A DNA stretch of 64,000 nt from Euonymus europaeus (GCA_963580455.1 OY756966.1:20153001-20217000), one strand, 5' to 3'. Shown: positions 10,642 to 22,604, counted from the first letter of the stretch. Translations and numbers: made by a program. The notes: generated by a model from the letters alone, not told the origin.

Positions 10642-12003
10642 TGTTAGGATCTCTTCGGCGAAACGATCTCACGATGCGAAGGTCTAAGATGTCAATCACG
10701 AGGACAACACCCTAAATTCACCCTTCAAGAACTTATTTGCAATCCTCTCAAGACTCACACGTAATTTCTGTATGGAATATGTGTTTTTAGTTTCATTGGG
10801 AGACCCCTATTTATAGTGATAGGAGTTGGTTACTTAACCAACAAGGAACACTCCAAATGAGCTTGATAACTCCCAAAGGGTTTGGCCCATCTTGGATGCC
10901 CTAAAGTTCAACATACTCTCACTCACCCATGATGGGTCAAAGTAGAGTAAAGTCAAGATATTACGCGATGAAGTTCGAGAAAGATCATCATACAAGCAAA
11001 TGAAAGGTGTGACCCTCATGCACACTAACCATAGTATCTCCAAAGTAAAAATCGCTTAAGATCACAATGAAGTGATTTACTATGACTTAGTCAAATTAAT
11101 ATTAGTGTAACATCTTACCCCAAACATGTTTGAATACACAGACCAAGTATCACTCAATCCCTTAGAAGAGTCGTATACTTGTCTTTTTAATTTACACGTA
11201 TTTGCAATCAATGCCTGACCAGTAAATACATTTTCTTTGTGTCATACAAATCAAGTGTTTTTCCTTTCCACCCTAATGTCATTTAGTTTTAGTCCAACTT
11301 GCTTTCCCAACTATGTACCATTAGGTTGAATCGTCTCCTTAACCATAGGTGACATGTTAAGGTAGCAAACCATTGTTCCATCACCTCCTAACACAGTCAA
11401 AAGTTATTCAAAGGGTAAAATCAAGAGACCATTAAGTATTTCTTTGATCTCAAAGACTCACACAATGATTAAGTATGGATTATTTCACTCACTTCTCTAT
11501 ATGTCACAAGCACATGTAGTATGAAGTACATGTTGTGGCGAAGTATTCTTTACTCTCTTACGAGTCAAGGGTGTATGTTTCCTCCTCTAACCACACAGGT
11601 CTTAATTTTGTCCCCAATCTTACAATGGGCAACAAACTTGCAATTTCTTTTGCTCACTCCCAAGTGTTAAAAATAAATTCAAACTTGGCTTATTCAAAAA
11701 ATAGGCTTCATCATGTCAATTCTTTTAAGAATCTTATACTTGTTTAGAATCTTGTCCACTCTTGGTGAAAAAATATGTCCATCCTTAGTGATCAAATTCA
11801 TAAACTATCTCATTCTGCTCGCTCTCACTGCGACAGAGTCGATTGCTCGTATGAGTGAGCCAATCATGCCTATTTACATACTTTAATATTGTATTAGCAA
11901 TTTCACATAGTATGAATAAACAATTCAATTTATTTGAAATAAATGTACCAAAATGATAGTCTTAAAGATACATCAGTTCTATGATTTAAAAATAATCCTA
12001 ACA
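10642..12003 (-). mobile_element. 3' LTR of the copia element
   Basis: Read on the minus strand it starts TGTTAGGATTATT at 12003 and ends AGATCCTAACA at 10642. The TGTTAGGAT/ATCCTAACA inverted ends span 1362 bp. The start lies 3 bases after the RNase H frame's stop codon (12007-12009). The 5' partner is absent, so the target duplication cannot be checked (left flank TTACT). Confidence 0.75.
10807..10816 (-). promoter_or_regulatory. TATA box of the copia LTR
   Basis: CTATAAATAG on the minus strand, about 170 bases before the LTR end, which places R/U5 at the correct side for this orientation. Confidence 0.6.
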
Positions 12004-12006
12004 AAA

Positions 12007-13494
12007 TCACATCCTAAGCAAACCTAAGGACCTCACATGTCTTTTAAAGGAGTCCCTAGCGATTGGTTTAGTAAGAGGGTCAGCAACCATATTACTAGTG
12101 GAGATGTGTTGTAGGACATCTTTATCTGCAACCATTTTTCTGACAAAATTATACTTCATCTTTATGTGTTTGGTTTTTCCATGATATTTGGGGTCTTTGA
12201 CATAAGCTATTGCAGTCATACTATCACAGAACAATGTGACAGGTTCTGACGCATACTTGATAACTGACAAATGTTGTAAGAACTCCCTTAAACACACAAC
12301 TTCTTCAGCCGCTTAGGAACAAGCTATATATTCTGCCTCCATTATGGATAATGCAATACAAGATTGTTTTCTACTGCTCCAAGAGATGGCTCCTCCATTA
12401 AGCAGAAAAACATATCCCGAGATATATTTGCGTTCATCCACATCACCTCCCTAGTTTGCGTCAATGTATCCGACTAGGTGCATATCTTTTCTGTTGAATA
12501 CTAGCGTATAATCCAGTGTGCCTTTAAGGTATCTCAGTATCCTTTTGACTACTTTCCAATGTTGTAGCCCTAGATTCGATTGGAAACAGCTTACCAGCCC
12601 TACGACATAGCATGTGTCAGGACGTGTACACATCATAGCATACATCAGGCTCCCAACAGCATTTGAATATGGAACTCTAGACATTTTATCTTTCTCTTTT
12701 GGAGTCTTGGGACTCATATCACGACTAAGACTAACATTCCTCTCAACAAGAGTGTCAATGGGTTTACAATCTTTCATATTAAATCGTTCTAACACTTTTT
12801 TGATGTACGACCTTGAGATAAATCCAATAGTCTTTTAGATCGATTTTGAAGGATTTTAACTCCTAATATGTAATCGGCTTCACCCAAATCTTTGATCTCA
12901 AAGTTTGATGCTAACCACTTCTTAGTAGTTACTATCAACTCTTTGTCATTTTCAGCTAACAAAATGTCATCCACATATAAAGACAGGATAATCATACCAC
13001 TCGTATATATTTTTGACATACACACAATGATCATCTTCCATCATTGTAAATTCATCTTTTAGGATTGCTTCATGGAATTTGATATTCCATTGTTTTGATG
13101 CTTTTTTAAGGCCATAGATGGAACGATTAAGTTTACAAACTTCACGTTTCTGACCTTTAACCTCGAAACCTAATGATTGAGCCATATTGCTCTTCTCATC
13201 CAGTTCTCCATTGAGAAAAGTTGTCTTTACATCCATTTGGTATAGATCCAAATCTAAATGTGCGATTATAGCTAGAATGAGGCGAATAGAAGCAAACCTC
13301 ACCACTGGTGAAAAAGTTTCTTCATAATCAATTCCCTCCTTCTGCCTATAGCCTTTAGCTATTAATCAAGCCTTATATCGTTCTATAGTTCCATCTGCAT
13401 TGTGTTTTATTTTAAGAACCCATTTGTTCCCAATTGCTTTGCGGTTCGATGGAAGCTCAACCAAATCCTAGACATGATTCACTTTCATCGACTC
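12007..13494 (-). pseudogene. copia reverse transcriptase and RNase H, frameshifted
   Basis: From the N-terminal side the frames carry LPSNRKAIGNKWVLKIKHNA, then YQMDVKTTFLNGEL (first catalytic Asp), LNRSIYGLKKASKQW, the catalytic box LSLYVDDILL, and GSLMYAMMCTRPD. RNase H follows with GYIDAN, MEAEYIA, FCDSMTA and MVADPLTKPIARD. YVDD and the RNase H acidic residues are present. The region is nonetheless split over several frames by small indels (near 12967-13034 and 12795) and by in-frame stops (for example after YIDAN). It cannot make a full protein. Confidence 0.85.
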
Positions 13495-13518
13495 CATTTC
13501 TTCCCTCATAGCTCTCAT

Positions 13519-13863
13519 CTATTCCCTAGACTTTGGACCAAAAAGTGCCTCTTGTAGAGACTTTGGCTCCTCCTCATCCAATGGAGTTATCATGAATGTC
13601 TCACCTTCAATCTCATAACGACGATAGAGAATATGTCCATGAATAATCCGTCTAGGCTGAGATTGACCTTGATCAAGCTCTATTGGATCAAGTTCATCCA
13701 ATGCTACACTCCCACTGTCCCTTTGAGTTTCCTCTAACGGGTTATCAGTAGTGTCAACATCCTGAGTTTTCATTTCATAGAATTGGAAGTTCTTTTCAAT
13801 CTCACCTTGCTTGGGAAATTCCTCTTCCAAGAATGTGACATCTCGTGACTCAATTTCTGTCAC
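13519..13863 (-). pseudogene. copia integrase-RT linker region
   Basis: An acidic, domain-free frame contains REVTFLE-like (here SRDVTFLEEEF) and PRRIIHGHILYRRYEIEGE. It ends QEALFGPKSRE just before the RT. This is the variable region that joins integrase to reverse transcriptase in copia polyproteins. Confidence 0.7.
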
Positions 13864-14079
13864 TCTCCTTGTTTGTCCTCCCTTATGAAGACATACCCTT
13901 TGGAAATTTCAGAGTATCTTATAAAGATACATTTCTTCCCTCGGGATCCTAACTTCCATATTTAGAAGTAGGTGTATGAATGTAAGATGCCGAACCTGAA
14001 GGCCTTAAATGACCTAAACTATTTTTTTCCAATCCACAACTCATGAAGTTGATGAGATTGACTTCATCGATACACAATT

Positions 14080-14660
14080 TAGAGCATAGGCTGCTGTTAG
14101 CAAAACGTCACCCCAAAAGGAGATTGGCAAATTTGTTTGCGCCATTATTGATCTAACCATATCCAACGGGGTTCTATTTCTCTTTTCAACAACACCATTT
14201 TGTTAAGGAGTATAAATAATAGATAATTGTCTAGCTATTCCTTTTTCATCACACAATTCCTTGAATTGCTCTGATAGATACTCACGTCCACGATCAGTCC
14301 GAAGAGCTTTTATACTCTTGTCTAATTGATTCTCTACCAACTTTAAATATCGGGTAAAGCAATCCAATGCTTTTGATTTGTGAGAAATCAAGTAGACATG
14401 ACCATATCTGAAATAGTCATCTATGAAAGTGATGAAATATGAAGCTCCATGCCTCGCTTTTAGCTGTAGAGGGTTTGTGGCTCTTTTTGCTTTTCCAAAT
14501 GGTAAGCGTGTTGCTTTTCCAGTCAATAAATGCTCACATATGGACAACTCAACTTTAGCTAGTGGACCCAAGAGGCCCTCTTTTGCTAATTTGTTGATTC
14601 TGTCTTGTCCAATGTGTCATAATCTAGCATGTCATAAATGACCATCTTTTGGAGCATTAT
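14080..14660 (-). pseudogene. copia integrase, deleted in the core
   Basis: The frame 14571-14203 shows SICEHLLTGKATRLPFGKAK (end of the GAG-pre-integrase segment). It then jumps to KARHGASYFITFIDDYFRYG and continues to ALRTDRGREYL (second catalytic Asp). A TAA stop follows, then QNGVVEKRNRTPLDM with the catalytic Glu. The stretch that normally holds the first catalytic Asp (S-D-x-C-G-P) between NPLQL and KARHGA is missing, so this integrase is dead regardless of the stop. Confidence 0.8.
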
Positions 14661-14849
14661 TACTAGAAGTAGCAACAAATAAAGTAGAATTTATTAAATT
14701 TGCATCATAAACAGCATCCACAACCATAAACCATTAAGCAAAAAACCATAACCATAATAAATTTTGTCTAGAAATAACTTAACATAACTTCGTTTAAAAC
14801 GGAATTCAAAACCTAAATCTAGAAGGACAGTAACTGAAAGTAGATTTCT

Positions 14850-15062
14850 TCACACTTCAGGTGCATAGAGAACATCATGCAAATAGAAAGTTCTTCCTCC
14901 CTGCAGATCCAATTTGTAGGTAACTATTCCTAGAACTTCTGCTTTAGCATTATTTTCCATGAAAATGCTTCTACTCCCCTTGGGAATATGTCTAAAATCT
15001 ACAAACAACAATCTTTTTCGAGCTATGTGGTATGTTACCCCTGAGTCTTCTCCTCGGTGCAT
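14850..15062 (-). pseudogene. copia protease fragment
   Basis: Contains EDSGVTYHIARKR, where DSG is the aspartic-protease active site, followed by GIVTYKLDLQGGRTFYLHDV and LYAPEV. Its start is fused out of frame to the gag zinc knuckle. The usual spacer between the two is missing. Confidence 0.75.
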
Positions 15063-15466
15063 TCTCGAGCAAAGTGAACCAGTTTCTCACACTTGAAGCA
15101 TTTCATCTTCGTTTTGTCCTTCTTGGATTTGCGCTTGCCCTTCTTAGGCATTGCATCTTTGGCTACAAGTGTCTTCCCTTTGACTTTCTTTCCTTTTCCC
15201 TTCCATGGGCCCTTAGTTCGACGTTTGTTTTACTGAGCCATGTTCACTTTAGTCTTGGGCTTTTCAGAAAGAAGATGATCCTCTTCCAATTTCACATGTT
15301 TAGCAACATCATCAAAGGTTTTGATGTTGTTATTGCGGGTGAGCTTCACCCTCATGTGTTTCCAAGAAGTTGGCCAGGAACGCATGACAGCCATAACTTG
15401 TAGTTTAGCAGAAAGCACATGTCCAGCTTCACGCAATTCGCTAATCATATTAGCCAAATTAGTCAA
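15059..15466 (-). pseudogene. copia gag C-terminal part with zinc knuckle
   Basis: The frame from 15466 reads MISELREAGHVLS, SWPTSWKHMRVKLTRN and HVKLEEDHLLSEK, typical of the UBN2-type gag of copia elements. After a stop near 15230 a lysine-rich stretch leads to CFKCEKLVHFAREC at 15059-15100, an intact CX2CX4HX4C zinc knuckle. The N-terminal part is lost at the junction with the satellite. Confidence 0.8.
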
Positions 15467-15496
15467 GTGTTGCCTTCAGACGCTTGACATAACTAT

Positions 15497-16362
15497 CAAA
15501 ACAATATTTGTTGTACATTTTTGTGTAAGGGAGACATGACCATATAAAAACAATTGTCAACTAAAAGTCTTGATTGACATAATTTCTAGAATAGGTCATA
15601 TGATATAAAAGTACATGCCACCTTAAATTAATAAAACATTAAAAAAATTATGATCGTGCTACTTGAATTCAAAAAACATTAAAAAATTATGAACATGCTA
15701 CTTGAATTCAAAAAATTTGGCTGTGCCTGCTAAATTCGAATTTTAAATCCTAGTGCGCCATAAAGCGGGGGCGTTGACCCACTTTCTCTCTGTTCTACCA
15801 GGCACTGTTCATGTTCTACCAATGTTTCTCACCGTCAGATCTTCTTTGTGAAACAAGCTTTCAATCTCACACGTACACATGAAGAAAAGGCTCTAGTAAT
15901 ATAATTATAGAGCCTTTTAGAGTGCACTATGTATACTTTTCTCTCTGTTCTATTGGCTACCAAACTCAATGATAAGTGAAATGGGTCGAAACTAGAATTT
16001 GGCCTTAAATTCACATTTGGTTCACAAACAATTGGCGCTAGGTCCACAATATATTGATTGTATTAAACAGGCCAAAATAGGGTGGCCTCTCTATATGTCC
16101 TTGATATGGATTATGGTAATATTGTGTTTTATGATTGATTTTTATTGTGTTTAGACGATTTCAAATGTTACATAAAACACTAACGTGGCATTTATTTTTT
16201 TGTGCAAGGCAAAATAGTCATCTTAAGTTCTAAGATCACAATTTCGTAAATTAAAAAAAGTTGAATAGTTAAACCATGGGACATATGTTTTTGACTTTGT
16301 GTAAAGTTCTTCTCATGTATCATAATACACAAGGACATTAACAGAAATATTTCATGGGCAAA
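15497..16362. repeat. Satellite array A, first segment
   Basis: Part of a long-period tandem repeat (monomer about 850-905 bp) also found at 28505-30337, 32343-32644, 57241-58046 and 60274-64000. Landmarks are GTGTAAGGGAGACATGACC, repeated CTACTTGAATTCAAAAAA units, CCGTCAGATCTTCTTT-TGAAAC, a stem-loop, and CAATATATTGATTGTATTAAAC. The segment closely follows the subtype seen at 61.7-62.5 kb, including GTCATATGATATAAAAGTAC and TTGGCGCTAGGTCC. It is cut on the left by the truncated copia element and on the right by the Athila insertion. Confidence 0.9.
15885..15918 (-). promoter_or_regulatory. Satellite stem-loop (variant loop)
   Basis: Arms AAAAGGCTCTA / TAGAGCCTTTT (11 bp, perfect) enclose a 12-base loop. 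Here the minus-strand loop is TAATTATATTAC. The conserved TAATATTAC of the other copies is changed by one substitution (ATTAT to ATAAT on the plus strand). Confidence 0.8.
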
Positions 16363-16661
16363 TGATAAGTGCCAGAATATAAGTTTTTAAAGTGATAAAA
16401 TACTACCAAAGCAATGTCAAGAAATTCTGCTTAAAAGCTGAATTTTCAAGATTATTGTACTTAAGACCTTCTTGGATGTTTTGCAGGTTAAGAGGTAGTA
16501 AGAGCTGTCCGAATAAGATTTGATGTTCAAAAAAGTTTTAGATGACACTTCAAGATTTACAGGAAGTGCTGGTTCACAAAAATCGGAGTTTTTTGGGGCC
16601 TCTAAAGGATGCCTCGAAGTCAAGTTTGGAAATTATATCCGAAGCAGAATTTCTGTTTGAA

Positions 16662-16820
16662 GATCAGACCTTTAGAAGCCCATAACTTGGGCTTCTGATG
16701 TCCAAATTGAGTGATTCAAAAGCACATAATTATGTACACATTTGTATATACAATATTGATGAAGGGTTTGAGTTCATAATAGGCTTCGTTTAGGACAAGA
16801 TTGCAGTTACAAGATTAGTG
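16662..16820 (+). repeat. LTR internal inverted repeat, arm 1
   Basis: About 158 bases, from GACCTTTAGAAGCCCATAAC to CAGTTACAAGATTAGT, recur inverted at 17362-17516 with only scattered differences. The same pair occurs in the 3' LTR (arm 1 about 27073-27233, arm 2 about 27776-27931). Confidence 0.9.
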
Positions 16821-16950
16821 TGTAAATTGGAAGTTGATGTCATTGATGATACCATTTCCATTCAAAGAGTGGACAATCCACCACACGAATTTGATGGACA
16901 ATCCACCACCAAAAGATGGCACTAACACCTCCACTATGTGCTCATTTTCT

Positions 16951-16960
16951 CTATAAATAG
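16951..16960 (+). promoter_or_regulatory. TATA box of the Athila 5' LTR
   Basis: CTATAAATAG followed within 30 bases by a purine-rich leader. The predicted transcription start is near 16985. Confidence 0.75.
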
Positions 16961-17361
16961 AGAGGAGAAGGAGTAGAAGAGGGGAGCTAGGAGGGAGAGC
17001 TAGGAGAAGAAGGAGTAGAAGAAGAAGAAGAAAACAAGGCTTGTGTTTGTAATTATGTTTTTATGTTTCATGTTTTATTTGGTTATGTATAACTAAAATC
17101 TTGTTAGTTAGGGCTTGTCTTGAAGCCCTAAGCATGCTTTCAATTTTATAAGTTGTGTGGATTTCAATTTCTACAAGCATGATGATTTTGATTTTTCCAT
17201 GTTATGTGAGTTCTAGTATTGTGTTTCTTTAAGTAGCTAACTTTGAAGCATGTATTAGAATTAATTGTTGTAGAACATGGTCAATTGCCTTTTTTAATAT
17301 GTTCTTTCTTGCAACATATAATTCAGTTGAAAATGAATTATGAAAAACAATAGCTATAAAA

Positions 17362-17516
17362 CTAATCTTGTAACTGCATTCTGGGCCTAAACGAAGCCTA
17401 TTATGAACTCAAACCCTTCATCAATATTTTAGATACAAATGTGTAGATAATTATGGGCTTTCGAATCACTCAATTTGGACATCAGACACTCAAGTTATGG
17501 GCTTCTAAAGGTCTGG
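17362..17516 (+). repeat. LTR internal inverted repeat, arm 2, flanked by 30 bp direct repeats
   Basis: Inverted copy of 16662-16820. It is bracketed by two copies of ATAATTCAGTTGAAAATGAA...ATGAAAAA (about 17319-17349 and 17518-17548). That is the footprint expected if an inverted piece of the LTR was inserted with duplication of its target, or by template switching during reverse transcription. Confidence 0.85.
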
Positions 17517-18092
17517 ATAATTCAGTTGAAAATGAATTATGAAAAATCAATTCTTGAATACCTAAGTACAAATACCATGTATTAGGATTCTTGTGACATT
17601 CATATTCTCTTTGCTCTTATTGGATTCTTGATTGTTGATTGATGCAGACGCCATGCTAGATTTTGATTAAGAATACACGTAATGAGGTAGACGCCATACA
17701 CTTTACATGCAATTAAGAGAGAATCATACAACTTGAGTTTGGCCATGACCTTGTTGTGAATGTTGTCATCATATGCTTGTTAAAATTGTTAGTCTATTAT
17801 TTCTTATAAATTGTTTGCATGTTTTGTGGTGGATTGTGAGTCTTAGCTATTGTTTTCATTAATATCAATTCTCATTCTTGTTCTCAACATCAATTTCTTT
17901 GTCTTAATTTTTATCTATTACAATATTTAACCCCCTCTTTTCCCCTTTTATAATTGTATCAATTATATTCAAGTGTTAGATTATATATCTATTAGCATCA
18001 CTCCTTGTGGGATCGACTCTTGCTTGTTCACTATATATTAATTGTACATTTGTAAATATATTTTAAATTGTTACTAACGACATAACAATTTT

Positions 18093-18110
18093 TGGCGCCG
18101 TTGCCGGGGA
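18093..18110 (+). other. Primer binding site (tRNA-Asp type)
   Basis: TGGCGCCGTTGCCGGGGA starts five bases after the LTR. It matches the PBS typical of Athila/Tat elements, complementary to the 3' end of tRNA-Asp. Confidence 0.85.
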
Positions 18111-18567
18111 TGTGATTATCTAATATAATGTCATCTAACTCTTTTATATAATTTATTTATTTATTTTTGTTTTTAGCACCTCCTACATGGAAGGTTTTAC
18201 AGTACATGTCATTATTTAACGTGGTTGGCTTAAAGCCCCATTTTGTTTTCTATTAATGGCTGGTTCAACCACCTACTATTGTTGATATATGTATATATTT
18301 ATTAATATTAATGGTTGGTTCTACCGCCTATTAATATGCCTTAATATTTACTAACATCATTTTTTTTATAGTTGGCCTTTTCTGCCCCATTTTATTTCTT
18401 CTGTATACTAACTTTTTATATATTGTCAACTAACTCCTTTAATCCTCTGGTTGTGATTGGCACTGTCATCCACCAAATTTTTCCTATATTAATTTATGTT
18501 CATGGTTGGCCTCGCCACCTAAGTAGTTCATTTATATCGTTATTTTTCCTATTTTGCAGATACTTCA
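18111..18567 (+). other. Athila 5' leader
   Basis: Untranslated, T-rich leader between the PBS and the gag ATG. Three short, diverged units containing 'ATGGCTGGTTCAACCACCTA'-like text occur at about 18240-18340 and 18500-18530. Confidence 0.6.
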
Positions 18568-19797
18568 ATGTCCAGCTCAAATCTTGAGAACTTATCGAGT
18601 GACGACATTTCGTTAAACACAAAATTAGCGGATATCCGTTTATTTTGTCAAAGAGACCATCAATCTCCAGAGATATCACCTTTGTCATCACCAACTACAA
18701 GTCCCACAGCCCCAGTTCAAATGGAAGAAGAACCAGATAACATGAACAAACCACTTAAGGATTTCTCTGTGCCTCAAGCAGCAGATCAAGCTTCATGCAT
18801 TGTCTACCCCCAGACTACTGTAGACAACTTTGAACTAAAGTCAGGAATGATTCATTTGTTGCCTACGTTCTTAGGCCATGCTGGATAAGATCCTCACATG
18901 CATCTTAAAGAAATCTCTGATGTCTGTTCCACAATTAAAATAAGAGGTTTAACTGATGAGCAGGTTCATCTGCGATTGTCTCCATTTAGTCTGAAGGAAC
19001 AAGCAAAGACATGGCTTCACTCTTTACCAAGAGCTTCAATTAGAACATGGACAAATTTGGCAAACAATTTCTTGACGAAATTCTTTCCAGCTCAAAAGAC
19101 AAATAAAATAAGGAAAGAGATAGTGAGCATCCAACAAAATGATGGAGAAGCAATCCACGAATATTGGGAGAGATACAAGAGGCTCTTAAGCTCTTGTCCT
19201 CATCATAATATTCAAGAATGGATACTAATGCAATATTTTTATGAAGGGATGCTAGATTCAGATCGCAAAATGGTGGACGCCACATCTGGTGGCGTATTGA
19301 TGAATAACAATGCCGAACAAGCCAGGGAGATGTTCGAAACTCTGTCAACTAATTCTCAACAATGGAGCTACAACAGAGTGAGAGAACCTCAGAAAAGGGC
19401 TGGAATCTACGAAGCACAATCAAGTTCAAACATGGAAGCCCAAATTGCAAACTTGACAATTATGGTGAAGCAGTTAATTGTTCCAGGCTCTCAAGTGTGT
19501 GCTGTGTGCAGTACACCTGGACATGCTATGGAAAGTTTTCCACAAAATGAAGTTGCGGTCTTGGATGCACAAATAAATTCATTTGGTACTTATCAAAATC
19601 AGAATCAAATACAAATGCAAAGGCCAAGGAATGATCCATTTGCTCCTACCTATAATCTAGGATGGAGGAATCATCCAAATTTTAGGTGGAGTAATAATCA
19701 ACCAATGCAACAACCTTTTGCTCAATTACCACAACATCGGGTTCAAGTGGAGCCTCCAAAACCATCACTTGAAGATATGGTTACATCTATGGCATAG
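18568..19797 (+). pseudogene. Athila gag
   Basis: The frame from ATG 18568 carries a retrotransposon gag core (about residues 110-225: SPFSLKEQAKTWLHSLPRAS, KFFPAQKTNKIRKEI, HEYWERYKRLLSSCPHH, LMQYFYEGM). This core packages the element's RNA into particles. The zinc knuckle at about residue 311 reads C-x2-C-x4-H-x4-F: the final Cys is replaced by Phe at 19537-19539. In-frame stops occur at 18886 (TAA) and 19795 (TAG). Both lie in the same frame as the downstream pol, so the ancestral gag-pol was one continuous ORF. Confidence 0.9.
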
Positions 19798-21198
19798 AGC
19801 ACTCAAGTATTCATGCAGAAAACTGATAACGCCATTGCAAATTTGGAACAACAAATGGGACAGTTAGCCACTGCATTAAATCAAAGAGAACCTGGAAAGC
19901 TTCCTGGCCAAGTTGTTGTCAACCCTAAGATTAATGAACATGCTAAAGCAATCACTCTGAGGGGAGGGAAAACAATTGGAAAAACGAGCGTGCCAGAAGA
20001 AGAGAAGAACCTTGACTCTGACAATATGATCAATCTAGACGTTCTAGATCCAAATTTTAGCAGCAATGCTACTCCTTTCCAGGAAACGCCAAACCTTCAG
20101 GTTAACTCTAACCTTCCAAATTATATTTCTTCACATGCTCCTTTTCCTAGCAGATTGCAGAAATCAAAGAAAGAAGATCCAATGCAAGGAATCTTGGATA
20201 CTTTCAAGAAGGTGGAGATTAACATTCCTCTTTTAGATGCCATCAAACAAATGCCAAAATATGCAAAGTTCCTCAAATATTTGTGCACAAATAAGAGGAA
20301 GTTCAAAGAGTTTGAAATGATTAAGGTTTCTGAGGAAGTTTCAGTTGTTCTACAAAGCAAACTCCCTCCCAAGCTAAAAGATCCGGACAGTTTTACTATC
20401 CCTTGTATCATTGGGGATCACAGGTTTGAGAAAACTCTTCTTGACTTAGGTGCATCTGTCAATCTAATGTCTTTTTCTGTTTTTGAATCTTTGAATATCG
20501 GGGAACTAAAGGCGACCTCTGTGAGCATCCAGTTGGCAGATAGATCAATCAAAGACCCTAGAGGTATTATTGAAGATGTCTTAGTCAAAGTTGACGGATT
20601 AATCTTACCTGCTGATTTTCTAGTATTGGAGATGGTGCCGATTCCTTTGTCAGAAGTAAAATTAACCTTAATTCTTGGTCATCCATTTATGGCCACAGCA
20701 GGTACCAAAATTGATGTTCAAAAGGGTACACTAACTATGAATGTGCAAGGACAAACGATTGAGTACAAGGTATTTGGAGCACTCAAATTACCAAGTGATG
20801 AACATTACTGTTTTCACTTAGATGCGTTAGATACAATTTGTCAACAAGTGTTCAATGAAAGTTGTGGTCGAGATATTGTAGACAAAGTTTTAATTCATGA
20901 CTTTGGAACCATCGATGAGGATAAACAAGCTAGCAAAGTCTTAGCTCGCCTTGAAGCCTTACCTTCTTTAGGTATGTATATTTCTGCCTTTGAGCCTTTA
21001 CCAGTGCCTAAGACAAAACTTGTACCATCTGTTGTGCAGGCACCTCAATTGGAGTTGAAGGAACTACCAAAGCATTTGAAGTACGCGTATGTGGGCGAAG
21101 AAAGTACATTGCCGGTAATCATTGCGTCTAACCTCAGCATTGAAGAAGAAGAGAAATTGTTGAGGGTACTAAAAGAGCATAAAACATCAATTGGATAG
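19798..21198 (+). pseudogene. Athila gag C-terminus and protease
   Basis: Reads in the gag frame. It begins with a coiled-coil-like NLEQQMGQLATALNQRE and AITLRGGKT, the usual Athila gag-protease linker. The aspartic protease follows: DPDSFTIPCIIG, then DLGASVNLM with the active-site Asp at 20443-20445, and LILGHPFMATAGTKIDV. DLGAS instead of DTGA/DSGA is normal for this lineage. The segment ends at an in-frame TAG (21196-21198) just before the reverse transcriptase. Confidence 0.9.
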
Positions 21199-22598
21199 AG
21201 TATTGCTGATATCAGAGGAATCAGTCCCTCTAGATGTATGCATCGAATACTACTAGAGGAGGGAACAAAACCAACAAGAGATGTCCAACGCAGACTTAAC
21301 CCAATTATGAAGGAGGTGGTGCTAAAACAAGTACTCAAATTGCTAGATGTTGGCATCATTTACCCTATCTCTGATAGCAAATGGGTAAGTCCGGTACAAG
21401 TGGTTCCTAAAAAATCTGGAGTTACAGTAGTCCTTAATGAAGATAATGAGTTGGTTCTCACGCGAGTTCAAACAGGATGACGTGTTTGCATTGACTACAG
21501 AAAGCTTAATTCAGGTACTAGAAAATATTATTTTCCACTACCTTTTATTGATCAAATGTTGGAACCTCTTGCAGGTCATAGCCATTATTGTTGTCTTGAT
21601 GGATATTTGGGCTACAATCAGATTGCAATAGCACGAGTAGATCAAGACAAGACGACATTTACTTGTCCATATGGTACATTCGCCTACAGGCGCATGCCTT
21701 TTGGTCTTTGCAATGCTCCAGGTACTTTTCAAAGGTGTATGATGAGCATATTTTCAGATATGGTGGAGCACATTATTGAGGTATTTATGGATGATTTTAG
21801 TGTATTTGGTTCATCTTTTGATAAATGCCTTCATAACCTCGCTTTGGTCTTAGAAAGATGCCAAGAATGCAATCTAGTTTTAAACTGGAAAAATGTCATT
21901 TTATGGTACAACAAGGAATTGTACTTGGTCATATCATCTCTAGCAAGGGAATAGAAGTTGACAAAGCAAAAGTGGATCTGGTAAGTAATCTTCCACCTCC
22001 ATCTACAGTTAAGGAAATAAGATCTTTCCTTGGACATGCAGGTTTCTACAGGAGGTTCATCAAGGATTTCTCCAAGATAGCTAAGCCATTGTGTAACTTA
22101 CTATCCAAGGATGTGACATTTGAGTTTGATGAGACATGTTTGATAGCTTTTAACAAGCTTAAACTCCTTCTTACGTTAGCACCGATCATGATGCCTCCCA
22201 ATTGGAGCCTTCCTTTTGAACTAATGTGCGATGCTTCCGATTATGCTGTAGGAGCAGTTTTGGGACAACGATTAAATAAAGTACCTCATGTTATCTACTA
22301 TGCCATTAGAACACTCAATGATGCTCAATTAAACTACTCCACTACAGAGAAGAAGCTCCTTTCTGTTATTTTTGCTTTAGAAAAATTTCATGCATATTTG
22401 ATTGGCACTAAATTAATTGTATTTTATGATCATGCAGCTCTTAGGTACCTTCTTCAAAAGAAGGATGCGAAGCCTCATTTGATTAGATGGATTCTATTAC
22501 TTCAAGAGTTCGATCTGGAGATTAAGGACAAAAAAAGATCCGAGAATGTGGTGGCCGATCACCTCAGCCGTTTGGTGAACAATTCAGTGACCGAATAA
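21199..22598 (+). pseudogene. Athila reverse transcriptase and RNase H
   Basis: RT motifs in order are HRILLEEGTKPTRDVQRRLN, DVGIIYPISDSKWVSPVQVV, CIDYRKLN, CCLDGYLGYNQI, FAYRRMPFGLCNAPGTFQRC and the catalytic FMDDFSVFG (21784-21801). RNase H shows [45 protein letters not shown] and [10 protein letters not shown], so all four acidic residues are present. Breaks are an in-frame TGA at 21478-21480 and a one-base deletion in the G/A run near 21886-21894 that shifts the frame before [13 protein letters not shown] (22596) separates RNase H from integrase. Confidence 0.92.
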
Positions 22599-22604
22599 GA
22601 CTCT

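Larger units (their letters stand above)
10642..15497 (-). mobile_element. Degenerate Ty1/copia retrotransposon, 5' truncated
   Basis: On the minus strand the order is gag (UBN2-like and zinc knuckle), protease, integrase, reverse transcriptase and RNase H, then a 3' LTR. That is the copia gene order. The 5' LTR and the gag N-terminus are missing: at about 15497 the sequence switches abruptly into satellite array A. The coding region is broken in many places. Confidence 0.85.
16363..18087 (+). mobile_element. 5' LTR of the Athila element
   Basis: Starts TGATAAGTGCC and ends ...CGACATAACA. It contains a TATA box at 16951, an (AGAAGG)-rich leader, and an internal inverted duplication. By eye it differs from the 3' LTR at about 3% of positions overall, mostly in the first 460 bp. 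Confidence 0.95.
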
